This document shows, piece after piece, positions 42,125 to 48,916 of a stretch of DNA of 48,916 bases. This stretch comes from a bacterium (lineage in GTDB: Bacteria; Acidobacteriota; Aminicenantia; Aminicenantales; Aminicenantaceae): assembly GCA_018335295.1 (NCBI GenBank), contig JAGXKI010000004.1, forward strand, positions 40,333 through 89,248. The letters are read 5' to 3'. Both the position numbers and the translations under genes were made by a program. Each line of letters opens with the position of its first letter. The stretch's first letter is position 1. The notes under the pieces were generated by a model. It was not told the origin of the DNA. It ran no database searches and saw nothing but the letters and a program-made list of their open reading frames with translations.

Positions 42125-42865
42125 ATGGACTTTTCAGAAAGAATTTCCCTCATAACCGGAGCCTCCCAGGGCATCGGAAAGGCCATTGCCCTAGAACTCG
42201 CTCAGGCAGGGAGCAAGGTGGCCTTACTGGATGTCCAGAAAGAGAAATTGGAAGAAGTAGCCCAACAAATCCATTCCCGTAAAGGCCAAGCTTTTCCCTA
42301 TGTGGTGGATATCACCCGCTCCGGTGATGTCACCAAAATTGTGGAGTCCATCATTCAGGAGCACCAGAAAATAGACCATCTTGTCAATAACGCGGGCATT
42401 AATAGAGACAACCTACTTATGCGGATGAAGGAAAAGGAATGGGATGATGTTTTAACGGTGAACCTGAAAGGGACGTTCAACTGCACCAAAGCCCTGATCC
42501 GAAAAATGATGAGTCAGAGATACGGAAGGATTGTGAACATCTCTTCCGTGGTGGGGTTGATGGGAAATGCGGGGCAGAGCAATTATTCGGCTTCAAAAGC
42601 AGGGATCATCGGGTTTTCCAAATCTTTAGCTAGAGAAGCGGCTCCCAGGGGGATTACGGTCAATGTGGTGGCTCCTGGCTACATTTCCACAGACATGACC
42701 GAGAGACTGGGAGAGGCTATAAAGAAGAAGTTTTTAGATTTTATTCCCATGAAGCGGTTTGGGATGCCGGAGGAAGTGGCTCAAGTGGTGAAGTTTCTTC
42801 TATCTGATGAAGCCGCTTACATTACCGGACAAGTCATAAGCATAAACGGTGGGATGTTTATGTAG
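42125..42865 (+). CDS. fabG: 3-oxoacyl-ACP reductase
   Basis: FabG reduces 3-oxoacyl-ACP with NADPH. The 246-aa short-chain dehydrogenase has TGASQGIGKA near the start, NNAGI, the catalytic Ser in NISSVVG and YSASK. It begins 1 base after plsX; fabD and fabH are absent between them. Confidence 0.95.
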   Translation: MDFSERISLITGASQGIGKAIALELAQAGSKVALLDVQKEKLEEVAQQIHSRKGQAFPYVVDITRSGDVTKIVESIIQEHQKIDHLVNNAGINRDNLLMRMKEKEWDDVLTVNLKGTFNCTKALIRKMMSQRYGRIVNISSVVGLMGNAGQSNYSASKAGIIGFSKSLAREAAPRGITVNVVAPGYISTDMTERLGEAIKKKFLDFIPMKRFGMPEEVAQVVKFLLSDEAAYITGQVISINGGMFM

Positions 42866-42917
42866 ATTTTAAGAATCTATATAACCCTTATAATTTATAG
42901 ACAGGAGGAAAATAAAC

Positions 42918-43169
42918 ATGGAAAGAGAGGAATTACTGAAGAAGGTTAAAACCATTGTGGCGGACAAACTCAGCATAAGTGAAGATCAGATCACCGAAAA
43001 TGCATCCTTTATCGATGACTTGGGAGCTGATTCTCTGGATACGGTGGAACTGGTGATGGCTCTGGAGGATGAATTTGGAATGGACATCCCGGATGAAGAA
43101 GCTGAAAAGCTGACCACAGTAGGGAAAGCTCTCGATTATGTGTTGAACCACCAAGCGGGCAAAAAATAA
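42918..43169 (+). CDS. acpP: Acyl carrier protein
   Basis: An 83-aa carrier protein. S39 in [10 protein letters not shown] takes the phosphopantetheine arm. The ATG follows AGGAGGAAAATAAAC. A TATAAT at 42886-42891 might give an internal promoter, but its -35 is poor. Confidence 0.97.
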   Translation: MEREELLKKVKTIVADKLSISEDQITENASFIDDLGADSLDTVELVMALEDEFGMDIPDEEAEKLTTVGKALDYVLNHQAGKK

Positions 43170-43182
43170 TTATAGATTCTTG

Positions 43183-44472
43183 ATGGGAAAGAGTTTTTCT
43201 TCCACACCCACCAGCTCTCCAAGACGAGTGGTGATCACAGGGATTGGTTTGGTTTCTCCTCTGGGAATGGGGGTTGAGAATAACTGGAAGGCTATTCGGG
43301 AGGGGACCAGCGGGATTGGTCCTATCACCAAGTTTGAAACCACTGATTATTCCAGCAAGATCGCCGGGGAAGTCAAAGATTTTAACCCTCTTGATTTTAT
43401 CGAAAAGAAGGAGCTGCGGAAGATGGACCCCTTCATCCAATATGCCTTGGGGGCAGCGGATTTGGCTGTCCAGGATGCCGAGATTGAGCCCTCTTTATTG
43501 GAGGGAGAAAGGACCGGGGTTTATGTGGGATCCGGGATAGGAGGGATCGGGAGTATTGAGGAAACGCATAAAAAACTTTTGGATAAAGGACCCAAACGGG
43601 TGTCCCCATTTTTTTTGGTTTCCACCATTATCAATGAGGCTCCCGGTCAGATTTCAATCAGATACAAAGCCAAAGGTCCCAACTCAGCGACCGTGACCGC
43701 TTGTTCCACCAGCGCTCATTCGATAGGAGATTCCTTCCGAATTATCTCCAGAGGGGAGGCGGACATCGTCATTTCTGGAGGATCGGAAGCGCCCATCACT
43801 CCACTGGGAGTGGCTGGGTTTTGTGCGATGAGGGCTCTTTCCATGAGAAATGATGAGCCTCATAAAGCTTCCCGGCCGTTTGATGCTCAGAGAGACGGAT
43901 TTGTAGTGGGAGAAGGGGCCGCCATTCTTATCCTGGAAGAGCTACAGACAGCCCTGCAGAGGGGAGCCAAGATATATGCAGAAATCGTGGGTTACGGGAT
44001 GAGTGGAGACGCCTATCATGTTTCAGCTCCGAGTACAGACGGAGAGGGGGCCTCCATCTCTATGAGAAAGGCTCTTCAGGATGCAGGGATTCAACCTCAT
44101 CAGATTGATTACATCAATGCGCATGGAACTTCCACTCCATACAATGACAAAATCGAAACATTAGCCATAAAGAAAGCGTTTGGTGATGATGCTTACCATA
44201 TAGGAGTCAATTCAACCAAATCCATGACCGGACATCTGCTGGGAGCCGCCGGAGGTTTGGAGACGGGAGTGACTGCATTGAGTGTGAGGAATCAGATTAT
44301 GCCTCCCACCATTAACTACCAGAATCCAGACCCCGAATGTGATTTGGATTATGTCCCTAACCAAGCGCGGCCAGCCCCGGTCAATTATGCGGCGAGCAAT
44401 TCTTTTGGGTTTGGGGGGACCAACGCGACTCTTATTTTAAAGAGGTTCAAGGAACAAGCTAATAAGGGTTAG
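43183..44472 (+). CDS. fabF: 3-oxoacyl-ACP synthase II
   Basis: FabF condenses malonyl-ACP with acyl-ACP. The 429-aa protein (ATG 43183; a TTG just before it is possible) has the catalytic Cys in TACSTSAHS, His in NAHGTSTP and a second His in GHLLGAAGG. A Ser/Pro-rich stretch of about 12 residues precedes the usual VVITGIGLVSP start. Confidence 0.95.
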   Translation: MGKSFSSTPTSSPRRVVITGIGLVSPLGMGVENNWKAIREGTSGIGPITKFETTDYSSKIAGEVKDFNPLDFIEKKELRKMDPFIQYALGAADLAVQDAEIEPSLLEGERTGVYVGSGIGGIGSIEETHKKLLDKGPKRVSPFFLVSTIINEAPGQISIRYKAKGPNSATVTACSTSAHSIGDSFRIISRGEADIVISGGSEAPITPLGVAGFCAMRALSMRNDEPHKASRPFDAQRDGFVVGEGAAILILEELQTALQRGAKIYAEIVGYGMSGDAYHVSAPSTDGEGASISMRKALQDAGIQPHQIDYINAHGTSTPYNDKIETLAIKKAFGDDAYHIGVNSTKSMTGHLLGAAGGLETGVTALSVRNQIMPPTINYQNPDPECDLDYVPNQARPAPVNYAASNSFGFGGTNATLILKRFKEQANKG

Positions 44473-44565
44473 GCCTAAGGAGTGAGCAATAATCAAAGAG
44501 TGAAATCTTTTTTATCATGTCCATTTCGAGTTCCCGAGGCCTGACTCCATAAAGAGGAGGTTCAA

Positions 44566-45348
44566 GTGAATATTTTGGTTTTTGTTAAAAGAGTGCCTGA
44601 TACAGAATCAAAAATCCGGATAGACCAGCAGTCCAACAGCATCATTAAAGAAGGCTTGAATTTCATCATCAGCCCTTATGATGAGTATGCCATGGAAGAA
44701 GCGCTGCGTTTGAAGGAGGCTCAAGGAGGGAAAGTCACCGCTGTTTCTGTGGGAACGAAGGAGAACCAGGTGATTTTAAAAAAGTGTTTGGCCATGGGAG
44801 CGGATGAAGCGACCTTGATCAAAGATGACGCGGGTGAAACTTATGACAGCTTAAGGGTTGCTAAACTCCTCGCTCAAGCTGTCAAACAGAAATTCACCGA
44901 GCCCCATCTTCTTCTATTCGGAAAACAATCGGTGGGAGCCGATAATGCTCAGGTGCCTTCCATGGTGGCTGAGCTGCTGGGGATGCCTCAGGCAAATGTA
45001 GTCACCAAGCTGGAGATTGAGGGGAATAAAGGGACCGCTTACCGGGAGATAGAAGGAGCTTCCGAAAAGGTTTCCTTTTCTTTGCCCGCTGTGGTGAGTG
45101 CCCAGAAAGGGTTGAATGAGCCCAGGTATGAAACTCTCAAGGGCATCATGATGGCCAAAAGGAAGCAGATTCCTGAGCTTTCTCTTCAGGACTTGGGTAT
45201 GAAAGAGGAAGACTTGAGTCCTCAATTAGAGGTGGTGAGGATGGATGCTCCTCCGCCGAGGAAGGCTGGAAAAGTGGTTGAAGATGAACCTCCCCAGGCA
45301 GCCAAGAAATTGGTGGAGTTTTTGTGCCAAGAAGCCAAAATTATCTGA
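44566..45348 (+). CDS. etfB: Electron transfer flavoprotein beta subunit
   Basis: EtfB binds AMP or FAD and works with EtfA to move electrons from acyl-CoA dehydrogenases. The 260-aa protein starts MNILVFVKRVPDTESKIRID; the start is GTG 44566 after AGAGGAGGTTCAA. Its last ~50 residues are the EtfA-contacting arm. It lies 93 bases after fabF on the same strand. Confidence 0.93.
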   Translation: MNILVFVKRVPDTESKIRIDQQSNSIIKEGLNFIISPYDEYAMEEALRLKEAQGGKVTAVSVGTKENQVILKKCLAMGADEATLIKDDAGETYDSLRVAKLLAQAVKQKFTEPHLLLFGKQSVGADNAQVPSMVAELLGMPQANVVTKLEIEGNKGTAYREIEGASEKVSFSLPAVVSAQKGLNEPRYETLKGIMMAKRKQIPELSLQDLGMKEEDLSPQLEVVRMDAPPPRKAGKVVEDEPPQAAKKLVEFLCQEAKII

Positions 45349-45360
45349 GAGGAGAGAAAA

Positions 45361-46338
45361 ATGTTTTTAGTTTATACTGAAGTCAGAGATGGAAAGATAA
45401 AAAAGTCTTCTTTGGAAGCTCTTTCGGAAGCCAGAAGAAGAGCCCAAGAGAGGGATGAAGAAGTCCATGGAGTGCTTCTGGGACACAATGTGGAAGAACT
45501 GGCTTCTCAGCTTTATTCTTACGGGGCATCTCAAGTTTATGTTCTGGAGAATTCTCTCCTTCAGGGTTACTCCTCATCCGGATATGCCCAGGCCCTTCAC
45601 TCCTTGGTGGAGGAAGTGAACCCAGAAGTCATTTTCTTTTCAGCCACTGCCATGGGACAGGATTTGGCTCCTCGTTTGGCCGCCAAGCTGGGAGTGGGAT
45701 TGGCTTCGGACTGCACCCAGATTTCCATCAAAGACGGGGCTATGGAAGTGGTTCGTCCCATATTTGCCGGCAAAGCCCTGGCCACCGTTCATTTTAAATC
45801 TTCTCCTCAAATGGCTACACTCAGACCCAATGTGTTCCCTGCCGAATCTTCCGATAATGCTCAAGGAGAAACGGTGAAAAAGGAAGTGGTGGTTTCCGAA
45901 GAGCAGGTTAAAGGCCAGGTGGAAGAGGTTTTGAAAGGAAAAGGCACGGAGATTGATGTAAGTGAAGCAGAAATCGTGGTTTCGGGGGGAAGGGGGATGA
46001 AAGCCACTGAAAATTTTGATGTTCTCCGTGAGCTCACCCAAATCCTTCCTCATTCAGCCTTGGGAGCCTCCCGGGCAGCTGTGGATGCCGGATGGATAGA
46101 CCATCAGCACCAGGTAGGACAGACCGGGAAAACGATCTCTCCGGTCCTGTATATGGCTTTTGGGATTTCCGGAGCCATCCAGCATTTGGCCGGAATGTCT
46201 TCATCCAAATACATAATAGCTGTGAATAAAGACCCCGAAGCACCCATATTCAAAGTGGCTGATTTTGGAGTGGTGGGAGACCTGTTTGAATTGATTCCCC
46301 CGTTGAAGGAAGAGTTGAAAAAGCAGCTTTCAGAGTAA
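45361..46338 (+). CDS. etfA: Electron transfer flavoprotein alpha subunit
   Basis: The FAD-binding alpha subunit. The 325-aa protein has the conserved FAD site with VGQTGKTISPVLYMAFGISG, NKDPEAPIF and ADFGVVGDLFE. It follows etfB by 12 bases with site GAGAGGAGAGAAAA. It converges with the polyferredoxin gene with a 15-base gap. No bifurcation-specific insert was noticed. Confidence 0.94.
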   Translation: MFLVYTEVRDGKIKKSSLEALSEARRRAQERDEEVHGVLLGHNVEELASQLYSYGASQVYVLENSLLQGYSSSGYAQALHSLVEEVNPEVIFFSATAMGQDLAPRLAAKLGVGLASDCTQISIKDGAMEVVRPIFAGKALATVHFKSSPQMATLRPNVFPAESSDNAQGETVKKEVVVSEEQVKGQVEEVLKGKGTEIDVSEAEIVVSGGRGMKATENFDVLRELTQILPHSALGASRAAVDAGWIDHQHQVGQTGKTISPVLYMAFGISGAIQHLAGMSSSKYIIAVNKDPEAPIFKVADFGVVGDLFELIPPLKEELKKQLSE

Positions 46339-46353
46339 AGATAAAGCGGGGGT

Positions 46354-47952
46354 CTATTTGTAGATATTTTTTCCGGGTTGGATGACATCGAGGAGGAGTT
46401 GGTTTTCTTCCGACCGATCCTCCCCTATGCTGGTCACATAGATGGCAGGTTCATCCACCACCGGGCATTTGTTCTCACAGATGCCGCAGCCGGTGCACTG
46501 CTCTGTATCGATCACCGGAGCCACAGGTACTTCCACGGTTCCATCCGGCCGCTTGACCTCTGTTTTTACCAGTTGTATGGCTTTGGGAGAAGTGGGGCAG
46601 TGTTCTTCACAGACAATGCAGGGCGTCCCCAATGTGTAAGGGATGCAGCGGCTTTTGTTCACCCAGGCTGTTCCTATTTTGACCTCTGTTTTTTGCTCAA
46701 CCGAGAGTTCCTGGATGGCTCCTGTGGGGCAGACTTGTGTGCAGAGGGAGCAGTAGTATTCGCAGTAGCCAATTTGAGGAACCAGCTTGGGGGTCCACAG
46801 GCCTTCCGGTCCGGCTTCTGAAAACACCGGCTGAAGGGCATTGGTGGGACAGACTTTCATGCATTCTCCACATTTCACACACCTCTGAAGAAATTTTTTC
46901 TCAGGAAGAGCTCCCGGAGGTCGGATGAGCTTCGGGGAAGTCTTTTCGGTAGAAGGAGAGATGCGGAATAGAGGGAAAGTCAGAAAGCCTAAAAGAGAAG
47001 TGAAAATAAGCTTGCGGCGGGAAAGGTCGATGGATTCCACAGATTCTGGGGAGGCTTTGAGAGGGAATTGGATAGCCCCTGTGGGACAGATGGCGCTGCA
47101 GGTAAAGCAGTAAACACACTCAGAGCTTTTCCAATGCTCTTCGGGAAAAGGGGTGGCCTGAGTTTCACAGTGAAGGGTGCATAGGTTGCATTGGATGCAT
47201 TTTTGAGGATCGATTTTAAGCTTGAGGATATTCCACCGAGATACCAAAGCCAGGAGAGCCCCCAGCGGACACACATACCGGCACCAGAAACGCTCTTTGT
47301 ACAGATTGAGCAGGACAAACCCGGCCAAAAGGAGAGCGAGGAAGAAGCCCTGGAGAAAGACGGCGTTGAGGTCCAGAGAAGTGAAAAATTGGTACAGACT
47401 GTCTCCCAGCGAATAAAGTTTCAACTGGTAGAGGACATCCATCATCCCGGAATACAAAAAGCTCAGGGCAGGCAAAATTCCGGTGGTGAAAGAACGGGTA
47501 AGAAAAGAGAGAGGATCCAGAATCCCTACTAAGTCCACGGTAAACACAGCGCTGATCAGGATGAACACAAGGATGTAGTACTTCCAGACTGTTTTGGGGG
47601 TTTGAGATTTTTTGGGACGGTGGAGTTTCGTTTTTTTGAAAAGAAAAGAGAAAAATTGATGGACAGCTCCCAAAGGGCAGGCCCACCCGCAGGCCACCCG
47701 CCCCAGGATTAAAGTCACTCCCAGGGTGATGGCAGAAAAGATAAAAGAGAGAAACAGGGCTCTTGCGGCGATCAGGGTGGTGAGAGCGAGGAGGGGATCA
47801 AAGTGAAAAAAGATTTCCACATTCCCAATATAATCTCCCCCAGGAAACCGGGTTTTTAAAAGTAAGTAGAAAAACAGAAAAAAGAAAAAGAGTTGGAAGA
47901 GAATACGCAGGATTTGAATCAGACGGTATTTTTTAGACTTTTCTTTTTTCAA
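46354..47952 (-). CDS. Membrane polyferredoxin, NapH-NapG-like fusion
   Basis: A 532-aa protein. The N-terminal half has at least four hydrophobic segments and the NapH-type CGWACPLGA (88-96) and CRYVCPLGA (224-232). The FeS part has several 4Fe-4S groups (CIQCNLC at 252-258, CVYCFTC, CVKCGEC, CSLCTQVCP, CIVCEEHCP, CTGCGIC). An internal SRRKLIFTSL at 311-320 starts a hydrophobic run, as in the Tat signal of NapG. So it looks like NapH and NapG joined. It probably passes quinol-derived electrons to an exported partner such as the DUF362 protein beside it. Confidence 0.82.
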   Translation of the reverse strand: MKKEKSKKYRLIQILRILFQLFFFFLFFYLLLKTRFPGGDYIGNVEIFFHFDPLLALTTLIAARALFLSFIFSAITLGVTLILGRVACGWACPLGAVHQFFSFLFKKTKLHRPKKSQTPKTVWKYYILVFILISAVFTVDLVGILDPLSFLTRSFTTGILPALSFLYSGMMDVLYQLKLYSLGDSLYQFFTSLDLNAVFLQGFFLALLLAGFVLLNLYKERFWCRYVCPLGALLALVSRWNILKLKIDPQKCIQCNLCTLHCETQATPFPEEHWKSSECVYCFTCSAICPTGAIQFPLKASPESVESIDLSRRKLIFTSLLGFLTFPLFRISPSTEKTSPKLIRPPGALPEKKFLQRCVKCGECMKVCPTNALQPVFSEAGPEGLWTPKLVPQIGYCEYYCSLCTQVCPTGAIQELSVEQKTEVKIGTAWVNKSRCIPYTLGTPCIVCEEHCPTSPKAIQLVKTEVKRPDGTVEVPVAPVIDTEQCTGCGICENKCPVVDEPAIYVTSIGEDRSEENQLLLDVIQPGKNIYK

Positions 47953-48817
47953 TGTTCAACCTGTTCAATCTGATTTCACCGAGTCCTTTCTTATGTGCCA
48001 TCTGGAGAAAAGGAAGTTGGGAGGGTTCGATGTTAAAAAAAGTGGCTCCCATGGCATCCACCGCTACGTAGTCTACTCCCGCCACCACTGTTTTATGAAG
48101 CTTGGTGTCGGAAAGGCGACCACCTTGGGGCCCATTGCGGATGAGAATACGGTAAGCGTCCAGAACAGTGAGTGCCGGCTTGAAGAATTCAGAAAGGTCG
48201 ATCATAGCTTGATTGATGTTTTGGTGAAGCAGGTTTCGGTTGCCTCCAATGGCTCCCAACCAGTTTTTCATCCCCAGGGTCAGGCGGGTCAGGCTGTGGG
48301 TCTTAGCAATGGGGACATTGATGAGTTTATCGGCCTGCAAGAAATCCGTGTAGACCTCCCATTCATTCAACTGGGCGCCATGGATGGCCGTTTTTCTCAA
48401 CCGATGTTTGTTGGGGTAAGGAACCTGGGCTCCAGCCTTTTTAGCGGCCTCCTTGATTCCAGAGCGGACATAAGTTCTTTGGGCCGGGTTGATGGAATGG
48501 TCCATCACTTTAACCTTTTTGGCTCCTCCCTCCAAGCAGAGTTCGACGATGGCCTGGACCACCTTGGGGTTGGTACAGGCCGCTTGTTCGGGTCTCCGGT
48601 CCCACCCGATATTGGGTTTGACCAGAACCTGGTCCCCTTTGGAAACAAATTTCTGGATTCCTCCAAGAGCGGAGATTGCCTCCTTGGTAATTTGAGTGGG
48701 AGACTCCCCTTGGATTAAAGCCAGGTCCGGAGTTTTTTGAGAAAAAAGAAACCCAGAAGAACTGGAAAGAAGAAAACTTCCTAAGGTCAAATCTTTTATA
48801 AATTCTCTTCGTTTCAT
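47933..48817 (-). CDS. Tat-exported DUF362 family protein
   Basis: A 294-aa protein with the twin-arginine-like MKRREFIKD and a following hydrophobic stretch, then a DUF362 domain with VLVKPNIGWDRRPEQAACTN, KVKVMDHSI and KLINVPIAKTHSLTRLTLGMKNWLG split over the mid-protein. DUF362 proteins lie often near ferredoxins; their reaction is not established. It overlaps the polyferredoxin by 20 bases, so the pair is likely one unit, and it starts 3 bases after the amidase stop. Confidence 0.83.
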   Translation of the reverse strand: MKRREFIKDLTLGSFLLSSSSGFLFSQKTPDLALIQGESPTQITKEAISALGGIQKFVSKGDQVLVKPNIGWDRRPEQAACTNPKVVQAIVELCLEGGAKKVKVMDHSINPAQRTYVRSGIKEAAKKAGAQVPYPNKHRLRKTAIHGAQLNEWEVYTDFLQADKLINVPIAKTHSLTRLTLGMKNWLGAIGGNRNLLHQNINQAMIDLSEFFKPALTVLDAYRILIRNGPQGGRLSDTKLHKTVVAGVDYVAVDAMGATFFNIEPSQLPFLQMAHKKGLGEIRLNRLNIEKRKV

Positions 48818-48820
48818 GGC

Positions 48821-48916
48821 TTACCCCTTTCCTAGAGATTTGATGTATTTCAGGATGCCTTGGAAGATGCCTTGGGCTATCTGCTGCCGGTAGGCCTTGG
48901 TGTTGAGCCTTTCTTC
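48821..48916 (-). CDS. C-terminus of a probable N-acetylmuramoyl-L-alanine amidase
   Basis: Only the last 31 codons are inside the window, running off its right edge. The segment ERLNTKAYRQQIAQGIFQGI then LKYIKSLGKG matches the end of amidase_3 peptidoglycan hydrolases (LxxxxYRxxIAxGIxxGI). It precedes the DUF362 gene on the same strand. Confidence is limited by the short piece. Confidence 0.6.
   Translation of the reverse strand, partial: EERLNTKAYRQQIAQGIFQGILKYIKSLGKG

Noticed and set aside
47993-48718. Plus-strand open frame of 241 codons
   Set aside because: It is antisense to the DUF362 gene, which has a signal, family motifs and correct spacing.

Overview
The window reads as ordinary, densely packed chromosome of a Gram-negative, probably anaerobic bacterium that spans its replication origin. 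Outer-membrane traits are an ADP-heptose-type LPS transferase, an MlaDEF lipid transporter, two proteins ending in beta-barrel-like segments, and many lipoproteins. Signs of anaerobic life are a complete Rnf complex with its flavin-transfer enzyme, an electron-transfer flavoprotein, and polyferredoxins. The mix of families (MEP isoprenoid genes, PIN-TRAM next to radA, AMMECR1/Memo, cysteine-rich C+ ribosomal proteins, no recF or gyrB after dnaN) suggests an Acidobacteriota/Aminicenantota-like or other deep-branching candidate phylum. That placement is inference only. No phage, insertion sequence, CRISPR or defence island was seen.

Layout: 1-580 is a gene-free, repeat-rich stretch. From about 13.75 kb down to 581 the minus strand carries one nearly gapless run behind a good sigma70-type promoter: an 80-aa membrane protein, a LolB-like lipoprotein, ispE, tRNA-Gln, prs, rplY, pth, rpsF, rpsR, rplI, dnaB, mlaE, mlaF, mlaD, radA, PIN-TRAM, ispD, ispF. 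Then come an exported AMMECR1-Memo fusion (minus), a 39-aa membrane peptide, an FmdB-type protein, a heptosyltransferase and relA/spoT (plus), followed by rpmB and folD (minus). At 20.8-24.9 kb a plus-strand set (TPR lipoprotein, second lipoprotein, 985-aa metalloprotease/propeller/barrel protein) follows a sigma54-like promoter. dnaA and dnaN follow at 25.0-27.6 kb with a cluster of identical TTTTCCACA boxes, marking oriC. The minus strand at 27.6-35.7 kb holds a PP-loop protein and the Rnf operon (rnfCDGEAB, rseC, a NusG-II protein, apbE). Next are an acyltransferase-like gene, polA with a clear terminator, a small conserved protein, and the lipid operon yceD-rpmF-plsX-fabG-acpP-fabF followed by etfB-etfA. 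The right end (minus) has a NapH/NapG-like polyferredoxin, a Tat-exported DUF362 protein and the tail of a probable amidase.

How the genes work together: the left run joins translation, replication, recombination, isoprenoid and envelope-lipid genes. The Rnf operon appears to encode the pump, its FMN-attaching enzyme and accessory redox proteins as one unit. The lipid operon supplies acyl chains, and Etf beside it probably handles acyl-CoA electrons. The best candidates for something undescribed are the sigma54-preceded protease-propeller-barrel operon beside oriC, the exported AMMECR1-Memo fusion, the MCE protein with a terminal barrel-like segment, and the non-canonical DnaA motif paired with an atypical DnaA-box cluster.
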